DNA from: Symbiodinium natans
Taxonomy: Eukaryota; Sar; Dinophyceae; Suessiales; Symbiodiniaceae
Reading direction: 5' to 3'
NCBI GenBank assembly: GCA_905221605.1
Contig: CAJNDS010001024.1
Span: 645,501-709,500, forward strand
Length of the DNA: 64,000 bases
How positions within the stretch are numbered: position 1 is the first letter of the stretch; each line of letters opens with the position of its first letter. Below, piece after piece: positions 12,749 to 26,200 of this stretch. The notes beneath the pieces were generated by a model, which had not been told where the DNA came from, ran no database searches, and saw only the letters and a list, made by a program, of their open reading frames with translations. The translations under genes were made by a program, and so were the position numbers.

Positions 12749-15700
12749 GTGAAAAAGGTGCTGCCCATCCAGGAGAAAAGGGATGAGGCCCCCTCGAGTT
12801 TCGTAAGCTTCACCTTGGACCCCACATTGGACCCCAGCTCCCCGAAGCGCATGAAGAAAAGAGGTATTGCCAGTCCTTTGTGGCGATGCATTGGTCGTTT
12901 GCCTCGTCGGCGAGACGGGCAGCGGCAAGTCGACCCAGGTGCTGCGAGTGACTCCCCCCTCGACACGACGCCCCCCCAAAACAGGGAGCTGATTCATCTC
13001 CTCATGCGTGCTGCTTTGGCTCCGCTGAATGGAGGGAAGTGCGTCTGCAGGTAGCAAAGGTAGGGCAGTAGTGTGGCAGGCCGGTTGGGGACCAAAGGTG
13101 TTCTACTTGAGTGTTGAGGAGAATACGAGCGAGACACGTGGAGTCAGGGTGGCCAGGTGAATGTTGAACCTATACCTTGGAGAGGCTGCTTGGCATCCGC
13201 AGTTGCGTGGCTGTTTTGCCTGCATTGGAAATCTGATGGAAGCAGGTGCCTCAGATGATCCTCGAGGAGGCAGCCCGGAGGGTGCTCTCAAAAGGGGAAG
13301 TGAAACCCTGCTAAAGGCACGCGCTTTCCTGGATTAAGGCGCAGGCGTAGAAGCTTCAAGTTGCCAACGCTTGCTTCCGTTCTTGCTGTCCACGAAGCTG
13401 GGCAGGCGAAGCAGCGGGATGGTTTCGCTCGCATCGCAGTGACCGATTTCGTTTCTTGCGCGTGGCTTTCGTAGTGAGGTCGGTGTGTACGGGTTGAAGG
13501 GGATTGAGGCTTTACGTGCTGAAAGGGTTTGAGGGCTTTAGGGGGGCTTTGCAGCTTGAACCCTAGTAGATGGCCAGCCTCCTGGACTTGTGACCTGGTG
13601 AGGACACAGCCGCGGCGCGTGGCCGCGCTGAATTTGGCCCACCGCGTTGCTTCGGAGCTAGGTGCCTGCTCGGATACCATTGGGGTTGTTTCGAGTGCCT
13701 TTTCGAGTGCTTCTTGGATCTTGAGATGTAGCAATGTAGCGCTTGTTGTGGCATTGGTGCTCTGGGTTCCGACAGGTATGGGATCACAGTACTGTCGTTG
13801 CTGTGGGGCTTTCTTTAGATATATCCACTCGCACATGGATACACAGTCCCTGTAGTCTCCACAGTGGCACGCCGTCAATCGTTGGAACAATTCATTCATG
13901 ATCGCCATTCCTGCAGGTGAGCATCTTGGTGATTCAGTGGGCTACAGGATCGGTGGCGCTTTGTCGGCATTTTGCGATTGGGTCTAATGTTTCTCCCGTT
14001 GCTGATTATAGCTGTTTGAGGTAGACGAGCTTTGACTTCAAGGGACAATTGATGAGGGCGCCTTTAACTGTGCCCATGTGTTGCATTGTGCAGCACCGGC
14101 AGCACCGGCAGCTCTTGCTTCGGCAAGGCGACAGTAGCCGTGGCAAGTACATTGACTTCTGCACCGTGGGATACACGCTGCAGCTTTTCCTCAACGCCCC
14201 AGAGGATCCTTGCTCCTTCCCGAGGGGCGAGGGTTGGCTGTCGTTTCCTGTTTTGGACACATCGCTGAGTGTGTTTGGAATACCAGCTGCTGCAGGAGTT
14301 CGGAGAGTACACGCACATAGTCCTCGATGAGGTGCACGAGCGAAGTGTCGATCTTAACTGTCCAGAGAGCATAATTCGATCGGCTTCTCAGAGGAGTTGT
14401 TGCTTTGCACATTCGAAATCGTGATGTCATGCGGACATCTACTCGAATTGTGTCTCAGGTGCAGAGAGCGACATGCTGTGCCTTGTGGTTCGTCTTCTGG
14501 CGAAGCATCGTTTTCCTGGCACGCGGCTCATCATCATGCCGCGCGCCAAGAATTAGCAGTGCGACTTTGCGATCTGGTCTAAAGCTTAGACCCGCGTGCT
14601 TCGACTCTCTGCAACCCCATCTGCAGGTCTGCGACTTTGCAGTCCGACCTCTTTGCGCGGTATTTCGGTGACATCTGTAGCATCCCCGTGGGCCGTGTTC
14701 ACGTAGGCCGCTGCTTGCCGGTTCCTTGAAGCATCCCATAACATCGTCTTAAGTCTTAAGTCCAGAAAGCTGAACTCTTGATGCGTCCTCGAGCCTTCAG
14801 AGGCAGCCGGTGCTATCCTGTGAAGGAGCACTATCTGGATGAACCTCGGCCACATTCGGCCACGACATGTAAGACTTGGTACTTGGGAGAACATTTGGAG
14901 TGTGGGGTTGAAGAGTGTGTGGTTTGGAGCTTCGAGCCCGTCTAGAGCCTAGGGTCCGGACATGCTGATGCATCTCGAAGTTTGGGGCTGCATATGTGTT
15001 GTGAGGTCACATGGCCAGATCGTTACATTGAACTTGCATATCATTCATGCTCTTGAACCCGGGCTGGCTAAAGTGCTTGGAATCGTTGTTTCTTTTGTTG
15101 ATCCTCCATGGCACGCTGTTGGTTGGGCACGTTGCTCCTATTCCTTGCTGTGGCCGTGCTGGCCAGGGCTGTCGGAGCAAGCAAAACTGCCGAAAGCGAC
15201 GACAGCGAGAAGTGTGAGCAGCCAAATGCCACTCGCATCATTCTTTGGGCTGTCATGCGGTCAGGTTCGTCGGCGCTGAGCCGTGCCTTTGCGCAGCGGA
15301 GCGACACCTGGGTCCTTTTCGAGCCCTTCACAAAAGTCCACTACCTTGGTCCGGAGCGGGAACACCCCCGGCACATGGACCTCGCACCAGACCCGAAGTT
15401 TTCGTACAGGAATGTTTGGGACGAGCTGCTGGCTCCACCCGGAGGTAAAGCAGTGAGCTTCGCCAAGGACTTTGCCTCGATACTTCCCCGACGATGGTGG
15501 CACTCCACTGAGATGGCTCGGGTGAGGCACAGCTTTCTGATCCGACACCCGGCACCGACGATGACTTCGATGCTGCGCGCTTGCGGGGTGGACGACCGTG
15601 ACCGCACGGGCTACTCGTACTTCAACGAGACGGAGGTGGGCTTTGATGACCTTCTGGCACTTTATGAGTACGTGACGAAGCAGCTGCATCAAGAGCCACC

Positions 15701-17248
15701 CGTGATCGATCACGATGACCTCGTAGAACATCCTGAAGCAGTGCTCCGCAAGCTCCTAAGCAGCCTGAACCTTGAGTTTGATGACCGCATGCTCAATTGG
15801 ACGCGGCCTTTGCCTCCTCACCCGGAAATTTGGAGGGGGTTCTTCGACAATTCAAACACATCATCCGGTTTCAAAGTGGGCAAGCGCGATCGTGTGAGCG
15901 CCGAAGCTCCTCCTGAGATCGCAGATGCAATAGCAAGAGCGATGCCAGCCTACGACTTTCTTTGGAGCCGCCGCTTGCAGATCTGATGCGAGCAAGCGCT
16001 TTTGTGAACAAGGACCGTCCTCCCAACCACCTCTCAGCCACCTCCATTCAGGCTCGCCTTGACATGGCGTTTTTGGCCCCATCTCTGCCGTCAGGCACAG
16101 GCATGGGCTTTGCAGCCACATCTCAACATCTCAATACCTCAGCGTTTTCAGGTTGCAACGGGCACCTATCAAGACAAAGAGCCAAGACAAGCGCCAAGAA
16201 CCGGGTCGGAAGAAACATGATTTGATCCAACCCGGAGGGCGCCTAAAGCCTCCAAGCTTAGGGGCCGGGGTTGGAAGCTGCGATAGTGGATTCGAATCCA
16301 GCCGAGGAGGTGACCAGGTCATTGGGAAAGCGTCTCCGGTGCGAGGGCATCGTCAACAGCCGTGTCAAGGACATGGACTCAGGGGTTGAGGGCATTTCGG
16401 GGTGGTTCGGGGCTTCTGGCTCGATTGCGGTTCTTAGGCCTGTGGTCAGCATGCGTAGGACATGTGTGGTTAGCGCCATAGTGAGCTTTGTGTTCAACTC
16501 CTTACCCTCTCTTTCTGCAGGACATGTTTGGGGATGGCAGAGAGAAGAAGGCGAAGAGGATCGACCAAAGACACTGCTGCTTGGTAGAGAGGGTGTTGGC
16601 CCAGTAATGCTATCATCTAGAGCTCTACTTTAGGCTTTGGGTGGGCTTTGGGGCTTCGGGTTTCGAGTGCTAAGGTGACAAGCTTCACCCCGTTATCCTC
16701 GAGCTCTTGGAGGTCATCGCCCAGCCGGTGCGGGGACCCGGTGCCAGAGCGCACCGGATTCAGGATTTAGGATTCGACACCACAGCCCAGGCCAGCACCA
16801 TCTTGGTGTTCTTGCCTGGCATCGCCGAGATCTCCTCGCTTTGGCAGGTCCGGGGCTGCTTTGCGTTCGGCTCTCCGTGTCGGTGCTGTTGATGGTGGGG
16901 TATTCTTGGAGTTTAGAAGGTTCAGCCAACTCCTTCAATGCAAGGCAAAACCGTAGACCCAGAACCAGCTCAGATCCCAACAAAAACCGCAAACTTAAAA
17001 AAACAATGAACTAGCTTTTGTCTTTGTAGGTCTAGATCGCAGCTGCCAGTCTCATGCCTATCTTATGAAGACTACCCTGTCATGTCGCATCTTTCCTCAA
17101 GCCTTGAACCCTAGAGCCTCACAACACAGGAAGCGAAGTTCCTGGAAGACTCCAATGCCTTCAAGATCTTTCCCCTGCACTCCATGGTGCCCCGCGAAGA
17201 GCAGGACCCGACAACCCCGACAATTTCAGACGGGTAGCTTTTCACCTG

Positions 17249-17290
<42 letters not shown>

Positions 17291-20200
17291 CTTTGTTCCG
17301 GACTGGAACTGTAGGGTTTGTGATGCATTCGCGAATTGGGATGTGGGGTTTAGGGCGGGGATGTGGGCAAAACTGATAGAGCGAAGACCGGAGTTCGCAA
17401 GAACACATGCTCAAATCAGGCGTCCAGGAGTCAGAGAGCAAGGAGGGACACGTACAAACACGCAGAGGGTGAATCAGCAAGCAAGCTAAGCATTGTTGGA
17501 CACGCGTGCTCAGCACCTTCCTTGTGTCAGGTACGTCCCGTACACCACACTTCTGATCATTCCTTCCAAATGGTAGCAGTCTCCGCCCCCGCCTGTTTGA
17601 AACAACTTTCGGGTCCTCCCCAACCCAACTCATCAGCTTCCAGCTGAGCATCCCGATGAGGCTCTGTTCGGCAAGCATGCGCCATGTCAAAGAACTGGGG
17701 GCAGGGGGCAGACCAGGGGCAGGAACATCTCTCAACCTCCTATTTTCTTGATATCAAAGAACCTTTCAGAACGGCTTGGTGATTCTGTGCTGAAGATCGT
17801 GGCACAATCGCCGCCATACACGATGCCCGTTACAACATGTGTCGCATGTGCATAGTCTCTTAAAAGAAATGTTGTTAGTTTTCTCCGCCCTGCCTTAAAC
17901 ATACGAACGAAGACAGTCTGACCCCCATCCCCCCTTTGCCCCGCCTGAACAGCCCCCCGCCTAAACGGTTGCTGCTCCTCCCATCCTATTCGCCCATCCT
18001 TTCTTGCGCCTTCAGCTGTGCCCTCCCCAACCCAACCAACCAAAACCTAACCAAGACCTACGGATGAGGTCACGGCGTCACTTTGACGTTTTTTACTCTC
18101 AGCCCTAGCCTGCTCTTTGTCTTTTGCTCTCCGAGTGAGGAGCTGGTCTTTGAGGAGCCCGATCCCGACATCACGCATGCGAGGGCCTCAGTGGCCTTAT
18201 CAGCAGCCTCTGCTTCTCCTTGGCTTCGGCCGTTTTGGGCGTTTTGGGCGTCGAGTTGCCCAGGTGGTCCTGGCCACGGACATCGCGGAGTCGTCCATTA
18301 CCCTCCCCCACGCCCGGCGGCCCACAGAGAGGCCCACAGAGAGGCCCACGGAGAGGCCCACGGAGAGGCCCACGGATTGTTTTGGGGGAGATTTCTGCAC
18401 TTGAGGAAGGAATCAGAAGCCACAAAAGCCCCCAAACCTCAAAAACAACCATCGAGTCCTTTTGATGTTTATGACCCCAAAGACTTGATTCATTCCTGAC
18501 CAAAAAACCTCCGACGAGACTGGACGAGGGGCAGCCTAGAGTTTCCAGGGGTGCTGCCACAGCCATTTCGGTTCAATGTCGTGACCTGCCGCAGTAAGGG
18601 TTTAGGGTGGTTTAGCAAGGGCTTTTGGGATGTTGGCGTGCCCATGGCCCGAAGCCCCCAAACCATGCAGCTCCCTGGCACAAAACCGCGAACCAATGCT
18701 CGACAAACTGGATCATTAAAGGTGTTGTTATCTGTCTTCTGTCTTCAACCTGAAAAAAGTCCAGCCCCTTCGAAACGTTTTGAGCTCTGACTCTAAGCTT
18801 TCTTATGTAATCCCGAAGCCTGGCTCCCTCCCCATGTCGTGCTGGAAGCGGAAGCTGTGGGCGCCGGCAGCGGTGTTGCTTCGCTGCTTCTGGGGACCAG
18901 GCGCTCCCTGAGGGTCTGTGACGACCATGCGGAACGTTTGAGGGCATTGCTTCGTCTCCCGCTACTTTCGCCGGTGCCTCGTGCTGCCTCGTGCTTTCGA
19001 CTTCGAGAAGACTTGACTGCCAAGGTTTTGCGGTTCCCTCCAGAAGCATCCTGAAGCAGCTCGCCCCTTTGCGGGATCCGTCTGACGAGTACTCGAGGGA
19101 GTGGGAAGACGACCTCTGGGAGGTGGAAGAAATGCAAAACGAGCTTCGAGCCGACCACAGGCGCGATGATATTAATGAGAAGTGAAGTGAGAGCAGCGAG
19201 GCGGCGCAAAGCTAATGCAGGGCTGAGTTTGAGTCAGTTTGAGTGTGAAGCAGCATTGAAGCAGCATTGTGTCTTGGAATGTCTTGGAGTGCTCTGGATT
19301 GAATGCTTTGTCACTTGTTTCTCCCCAGGGCGGCGCTCGACGAAGGCGCCGCTGCTGGACACCGGCCGCTCTTCCTGATGTCCGTGCTGCAGCTCTTCCG
19401 GGATGTTCAGGTGGGGACACCAGCCTACCCGGCCATCAACGGCACTTACGTGGATTGCACCTTCGGCCGAGGAGGCCACTCGCGAGCCCTACTCCGGGAC
19501 CTGACACAGACCTCCAGGCTGTATGCCTTGGATGTCGACCGGCAGGCCATCAAGGTCGCTCGGCGCGTGGCGAAGATGGACCCTCGCCTGATTGTGCACA
19601 AAACCTCCTACGCGCAGCTTGGGTCTGTGCTGGGCGGCGTGCAGGTTCCGACCTCAGAGCACCTCTAGATATACCTCTAGCAAATCTTGTAGGACTGAGG
19701 GGGCCATTCCCTTAAAGTGGGCGCAGCAGAGGAACTACAACAGCTGTGGCACTGTTAAGTTGCTCGTCAATGGCCGTCGTGCCTGCAACAGTGCCTGTTC
19801 CGTTCTTTGGTAACATCGCGACAGCTGCTCCAAGTTCATAGCGTCATAGAGTTCGGCATGATTCACAATTCACAAGCAGTGTCTTGCCTGGCTTCACACT
19901 TCGAGCCTCCAACTCAGGGGTTCTCAGGCTGGTAGGCTTCTCCGCTTCTCCTAGATCCTGAAGCTGAGGTGCAAGGCATCCTTTTCAACGGCGGCTTCAC
20001 CACCGACTCCAAGCTGGACCCACAGCCAGGGACCCCAGAACAAGGAGGATGTGCTCTTCATGGTTTTCGGCTTTGGGGTGTTTCGGAGTTCGGAAGCTGT
20101 GCAAGCCGCGCGACAGCACCCAATGAAAGAAGGCCCAAACCCCAAAGCACGAAGCTCTCCCCAGACCCCAAGCTCTTGATAACTCTAAACCGACTGACTG

Positions 20201-23200
20201 CCATTAAGGCGGGGCATCAAGCGAGGACCCCTGGACCTCCGCTATGATGTTGAGGTCGGGGAGGGGTGAGTGCTAGTTAGCTTCAGAGTTTTGGCGGCAG
20301 TATCGGGTACTGTAGGCTTTTGTCCTCTCCCAGGGTAGGGATCGTTTCAGTGTCGAGCTCCGATACTGCTTGGAGTGGTTGTAGTCGTTCTATGTAGTTC
20401 TCGCTGAGCAAGGAGCCTGGAGCATCGGCAAAAGCCGTGAAGATCATTAATAGAAAAATAGAGTGTGAGAGTCATGTGAGAATGAGAAACAATCCAAACT
20501 CCCAGACGAGCCCCAAGTCTGGCCCCCTAGCAGGCCGCTCTCAATCAGGAAACCCCAAAGACCTCCCACTAGCCACCCAAAGAGAGCGAATTTTCTTGAT
20601 CCTCCTTGTCCCCCCCCCCCTCGTGCCCTACCCCCTCGTGCCCTTCCCCGTTTTCGTGCCCCGCCTGCCTAGGCTGGGATCCCCTGCTCTGAGTGGCTCA
20701 GCACCGTGGGCTTCGAGGAGCTCTCCAAGCTGCTTTCAGACCACAGCCTCTTCGCGCCCGTGTACCTTGCCCTTACCTTGCCCTTACCTTGGGCTTACCT
20801 TAGGGTTACCTTGGGCTTGCCTTGCGGGCTTACCTTGCGGGGCTTACCTGTCCCAGGCCTGTGGTTTCGTGCAGGGGGCTCCGACGGGTCGAATCCACGG
20901 CAAAGGTGGCTAAGCCTGGCTCAGGCGTGCATTCGAAACCCGAAGTAAACCCGAAACCCTAAAAGCCCGTGTCCCCTGAAGCCTTGCCCGCATCCTCTTG
21001 AGGATCTGCGATCGCATCGCATGGGAGCTGCTCGCCGAGCATCGGCGTTTGGGGGGCCTCACCTCCATTTCGCAGGTGGGAAGGATCCGCTTCGAGTTTT
21101 AGGTGAACTCACAAGTAGGTGGAACCCTAGCTGGGTTGAAGTTTTTGGGGCTGAAGCCCACTCTACTTCTCACTGCATGACATTGAACCCTGCCAGATCT
21201 TCGATCTCACAGAGCGGCTGCTTCCGCAGCAGGAGATGTCCGTGCAAAACTAAGTGCGCGAGAATGATCATATGGCCGTGTGCCAATATCGTTGGCTTGG
21301 AACAGTCCGCCCGTGCGGCATGCCAAGTTACAAAGAGCATCATTGTGCCCGGAACTTGTAACAGGGCTGTGCGAATTTGTCCAAGCCATCTCTTGTCGCG
21401 CATGTTACAAATTAAGACGAAGGTCTGTACTTGTAACAATATGGGCGCTGTAAGAGGTCTGCATCAGAAGAGTGGTCGCGTGGGCCCCGACAGCGTGGGT
21501 TCTGGGTTTTCAAGCCCAAGCGCGCCCACGCCCCCAAGACAGCAAAACACATTCCAAGACCAATCCCACCCCAACATGCTCCGCTCTGCAGGACCTAGCC
21601 ACCACAACGACCACGCGTCCGTCCATGTCCTCGATCTTGGCCGGCCTTAGGCGGATTATCAACAACGAGAATGAGGAGAGGCATTTTCGATCATCTTGTG
21701 GTTCATGATGGTTTAAGCCTGCCGGCTGGGCAATGTGACATGCCTCCCACACGTGAGTTTTGCCTCCCTGCGCGCGATGCCCAGGCCCAAACCCTAAGGC
21801 CGCAAGTGCCGCAAGTGCAGGAGCTGGACGCAGCTTTGCGTGCAGCGTTCGACTCCTTGGTGATGGGTGGCCGCTGTTTGGTTGTCTGCCAGAGCTCAAT
21901 GGAGCGGAGACTTGGGCGATCTTGTGCTTTCAGACTCCTCTTGTGGCTCTTCCATGCCAATCTGTGGTGTCCTGCTGCTCCCAAGCTGCCTCGACTTGTG
22001 AGACACGCTTAGACACTTAGACACATGGACAATGCGGTAGGATGTCGTAGGTCTTCAGTGCTATTACTCAGGAGAGTCGTCAACAAAGTGCTCTCTGAAT
22101 ATGACCAGCCTCCGAAGGGCACCGCTGTGGATGTGGACGAGGATCTCTTGTCCAGACTCTACCCCCTAGCAGGCAAGTGACTCAAAGTAACTCTCACGTG
22201 CTTCGCGCAATTTCACCCAGTTTCACAATCTCAAGTGCTTTCTCCTACAGCTTTCTTGCGTGCATATGTGATGTCTCTTCACCTCCAGAAGCTCCCATCC
22301 ATCTGGGCCCCCGAGGTAGCAGCTTCCCTTATGCCATGGGCATGAGCTGTCGGAACATCCGGCTGACGTCCCGAGAACAGAGCCTCGCTTGAATCTTATC
22401 TGTACGAGCCTGAGCCTCCTGCATTGTCTTTCTTCCGGCTCTGCTCTGCCCCCAACTTCCACCAGCCCGACCTGGACTACGCCTATAGAGCTCCTTCTGA
22501 AGGGCACATGCGGCAAGTTGGGGAGTAGCCCAACTCTCTTTAGACCCTATCAGCCCTGGTTCTCAGGCAGGACAACCCGGACGCGACCAACGCTGTATGC
22601 ATGATGGTGCTCGAGAAGCGGAAGAGGACCCGGCACGGCCCAGGTTGGCAAAAGTGGTCTGCAAGGGGCTCAGTTGTATAAGTCCCCTAAACAGGGCCCT
22701 ACTTGAGAGCAACCCCCAATATTGTGCCTTTGCTCTTGCCGAACACCATTGCCCGAAGGACCTTGCGCATGCCGGCAGCGAAGCAAAAAGGAGCGTGGGC
22801 TTTGCCGTGTCACGGAAAGTCCGAGCACGGAAATTTACAGAGACTCACCAGTTATTTTTCTTGCGTTCGTCACGCAAAGCCGAAGCCCAGGTCGTGGCCG
22901 TGATCGACCTGGGACTTCACCGCCGCATCTGGACTTGTTATGGGGCTTGGAAGTAAGGGGTTCAGGGGTTCAGGGGTGCAGGGGCGTTCCGGATGATTTT
23001 AGCAGGGGTTTAGGGTGTGGTGGGAGTTTCTTTTCGGGAGCGTAGGTGCAAAGCTTCGGGAATCTCGGCTTCAGAGTTTAGGGCTTCATCCGTTTCATCC
23101 GCTTGTACCGAAAACGATCCTCCAGTCTGAAACCCTACAAAAGAGTTTCCTGGACTTAGACCCTGCTGCAAGCCTGTTGGGCCTGAGGACTACTGTATCC

Positions 23201-26200
23201 CCCTTGTCCTCTTCAACCCCAAGCCGCCTGGACCCTCGAGAGGCATGGACCACGACCCTGCCAAGGGTATCGCCTCACTGGCCACCAAGTGGCCACTGGT
23301 CCCAGCTAGGGATTTGGGAGAGTTCACTGCTTAGGGTCTGAAGGTTTCGGGTTTTTGTCAATTTGGGGATTTGGGGTCCACGGGTGTTGAGGGTGTGCGG
23401 CTTGAGGCTTTGCGGGTTGAGGTTTGGGGATTGAAGCGGTGTCGAGTTGGGGCCTCGAAACCCTCAGCCCTCAACCCATCGCTGCTGTCAGAGGGATCAT
23501 CATGTACAGACCATTTTGAAAGCCTGCGCTGGTGAAGTTCGTGTCGCAATTCGTGGTCTTACAACTGAGGATCAGCAAGGCTGCGGCAACTCAGCGGAGT
23601 GGGCCCGACCACCGAGCCAATTTCGATGTTGTGTGCCAGAGTTCGAGGTTTCAGGTCCTAGAGGGCTTCAGTAACTTCACTGCCTGGGCTCAGGATGTGC
23701 GCTGGTTTCTTCGGCAGTTTGCCAATTCCTAACATCTGTGACACCAAAGTTTAATACATGCATATCACAAGCTTGAGCCTGAGATCCTTCTTGAGCGCAA
23801 CAAATTCCGACACCTAAATTTCCCATACGCAAAAACCCTAAACGTAATATGGTGGTAGCGCCAGAGATTTTTGTCAGCACAAGTGGCAGTCTCAGGCGCG
23901 CCGGACGGACTCAGCCGGGGATCTGCCTGCGGCTCTACCCACGGCAGCGCTGGTCCCAGAGCACAGTGCGGGGTGGGCCCGAAATTCCGAAGCCTGCATC
24001 CAGCGCCACGCCGCCGAGGTCGAGGTGGAGTATGGTTTCCAAAAAAGGGGCCCTCGTGGATTCGACTGCTTGAATGATGTAAGCTACCTCTAGCGTAAGC
24101 TGGCTTTCCGCAGCCTGCTTCAAAGCACACGCTGATGTGCCCTGGAGGGAGGGCGGGAGGGAGGGAGGGAGAGTGCCCCATAGAAGAAGAAGAAGAAGAG
24201 AAGGGGGGGGCCTTTCGCTGGATAGCACGGGGGGAGAATGCGCCCTGCACGCCCTGCAGAAGAAGAGATTGTTCGGTGCAGGGGAATGCTGGGGATTATC
24301 AACTCAGGGAAACGTTCTCCAGTCTCAACACCTAGCTTCACACAGACCCTGAACAAATCCGAAGAAGGAGGAGGAGGAGAAGAAGAAGAAGAAGAATGAA
24401 TTGATGCAGCGCCTGTTGTCTTTGCTGACGTTGTTTCAACTCCGCCGCAAGATGCCGAAAGCTGGGCAGTTCTTTCCGGGCAGGGCCGGATCGAAGTTTG
24501 ATGCTGCCCCGCCCGCAATGAGCCGCTTCACTATCGGCTGCACAGTTTCGCCAAGAACGCGATTTCGTCAACAACTGTGTCACCTTCCCGATGGAAAGCC
24601 TTCTCTCCTATTCCCATGATTCCTTTTTTCCCTGCGCCACGTGCTCTCCGAATTCCGCTGAGGTTCCACGAGAAGTCCATGCCAGACTTCGAGCCTCCTG
24701 AGTCGATGTGCCCTGGAGAAACATGGAGAAACAGAAGCTTAAGAAAGCCCTTCACTAGCCCAAGAATGCACCCAAAGTGCCCTAAGATCCTCCTCCAAAG
24801 TCCAGGTCTCTGTCGCTCGACCGGCTCTACCTGCAGGCCTCCAGGGCTTCAGCAAACGTTTGGAACACCGGCATCTTGCAGCAGTCTGAAATTAGGGAAG
24901 TGTTTGAAGCCCGTCTGGGGATGTTTGAGGTTAGGATGTTGTGTCTTCTACTTCGAGGGCTAGAAGGGTTTCTAGGCTCCAAGTACCAGGCGCTTTCGTG
25001 TCTTGTGTTTGAGGCCGTCCTCCCTCTCTCTCGAGGTATACTCTTGCTGCTCACGTGTCCTACACAGACCTCCAAAGCCCAATCCCCCAACACCTTAAAC
25101 CCTTATGTATGTATGTTTTCGAGTGGCAGGGAACGGTGCATATGTGATTCTTTGGCATGCATCTCTTCCCGAAATCAGCTCAAGCCTGTGCTCCAATTCT
25201 TCTAATTAATCGCAAGAGAACCCGAAAAGCAGGCCAAGCAGCTCTCTGAGCGCCTTGGCCGAAGCCTGGAGGGCCCTGGCGTGTGCCGACCTCAGATGGA
25301 AGGGAGACACAAAGGTTCTTCCCGGTTGTGCGGTTGGGGGTTGCTGGGGGTTTTCGGAAGGTTTAGTGCCGGTTCTGAATAAAGTTCCCCCCCCCCCCCC
25401 CCCCCCCCCAAAACGCTGTAGCCCAAGAATCTGAGCCCTAAAGCCCCCCAAGCCCTACTGCCTAAGTCAATCTGGGGTTCGTTGTAATCAGGCCCCGGCA
25501 TGCAGCGCAGCTGCTGGCCCAGATGCCGGAGGCGCGTTTTCAGAGTCGAGGGGGGCTTGGGTCGTGGGCGGAGGCTATTTTGGGATTCATGTCAATTTAT
25601 GTTCTTTGGGTTTCGGGACTCTTAAGACCTGAGATTTCAAGGTTTGAAGCTCAGAGCTTGGGATTGAGATGCGCATGTGTGGAGCATCGGTATGGAAGTG
25701 CGCAACAGGAATTCGTTGCGGCCATCACGAGCTACACGGCTACACATGCGGGCTTCACATGCCCCGAGTAAAACTGCATGCATTGCTGCTTGCAACCGCG
25801 GAAAGCAGCCAATGTGGTTCGTGCTGCACGCATCTGGCCGCTGGACTCCTAAACCTTCCTAAAGCCATATTCGAGATTCTCGAGAAACTGTCGAGCAGGC
25901 TCCAGACTTGAAGAATGTGGAGCTCGCCCGCGAGAAGAACGCTGAGCTGGGGGCCATTTCGGAGTGTACGGAGGCCATGGTTTACAGGTTTTCGCGGTTT
26001 AGGACTAAGAGTTCCGGGGTAAGGATGGGTAAGGGTTTGGGGTTCAGGGTCCCTATCGGCACGAGTGCGTTTTTGAAATGCACAGGAAGCGTACATCACA
26101 GCTCTGGGACGGCTGTGCTTGCAGCTTCCTCTGGACCTGAAGTGCGGGCCCTACAGTTGGTGGTTTCGGGTTTTGGGCGACCTCGTCAGTCCGAAGCGAT

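Noticed and set aside
15000-15107. Relic spliced-leader sequence upstream of the sulfotransferase gene
   Set aside because: No stretch resembling the dinoflagellate leader end was seen, so retroposition rests only on the lack of introns.
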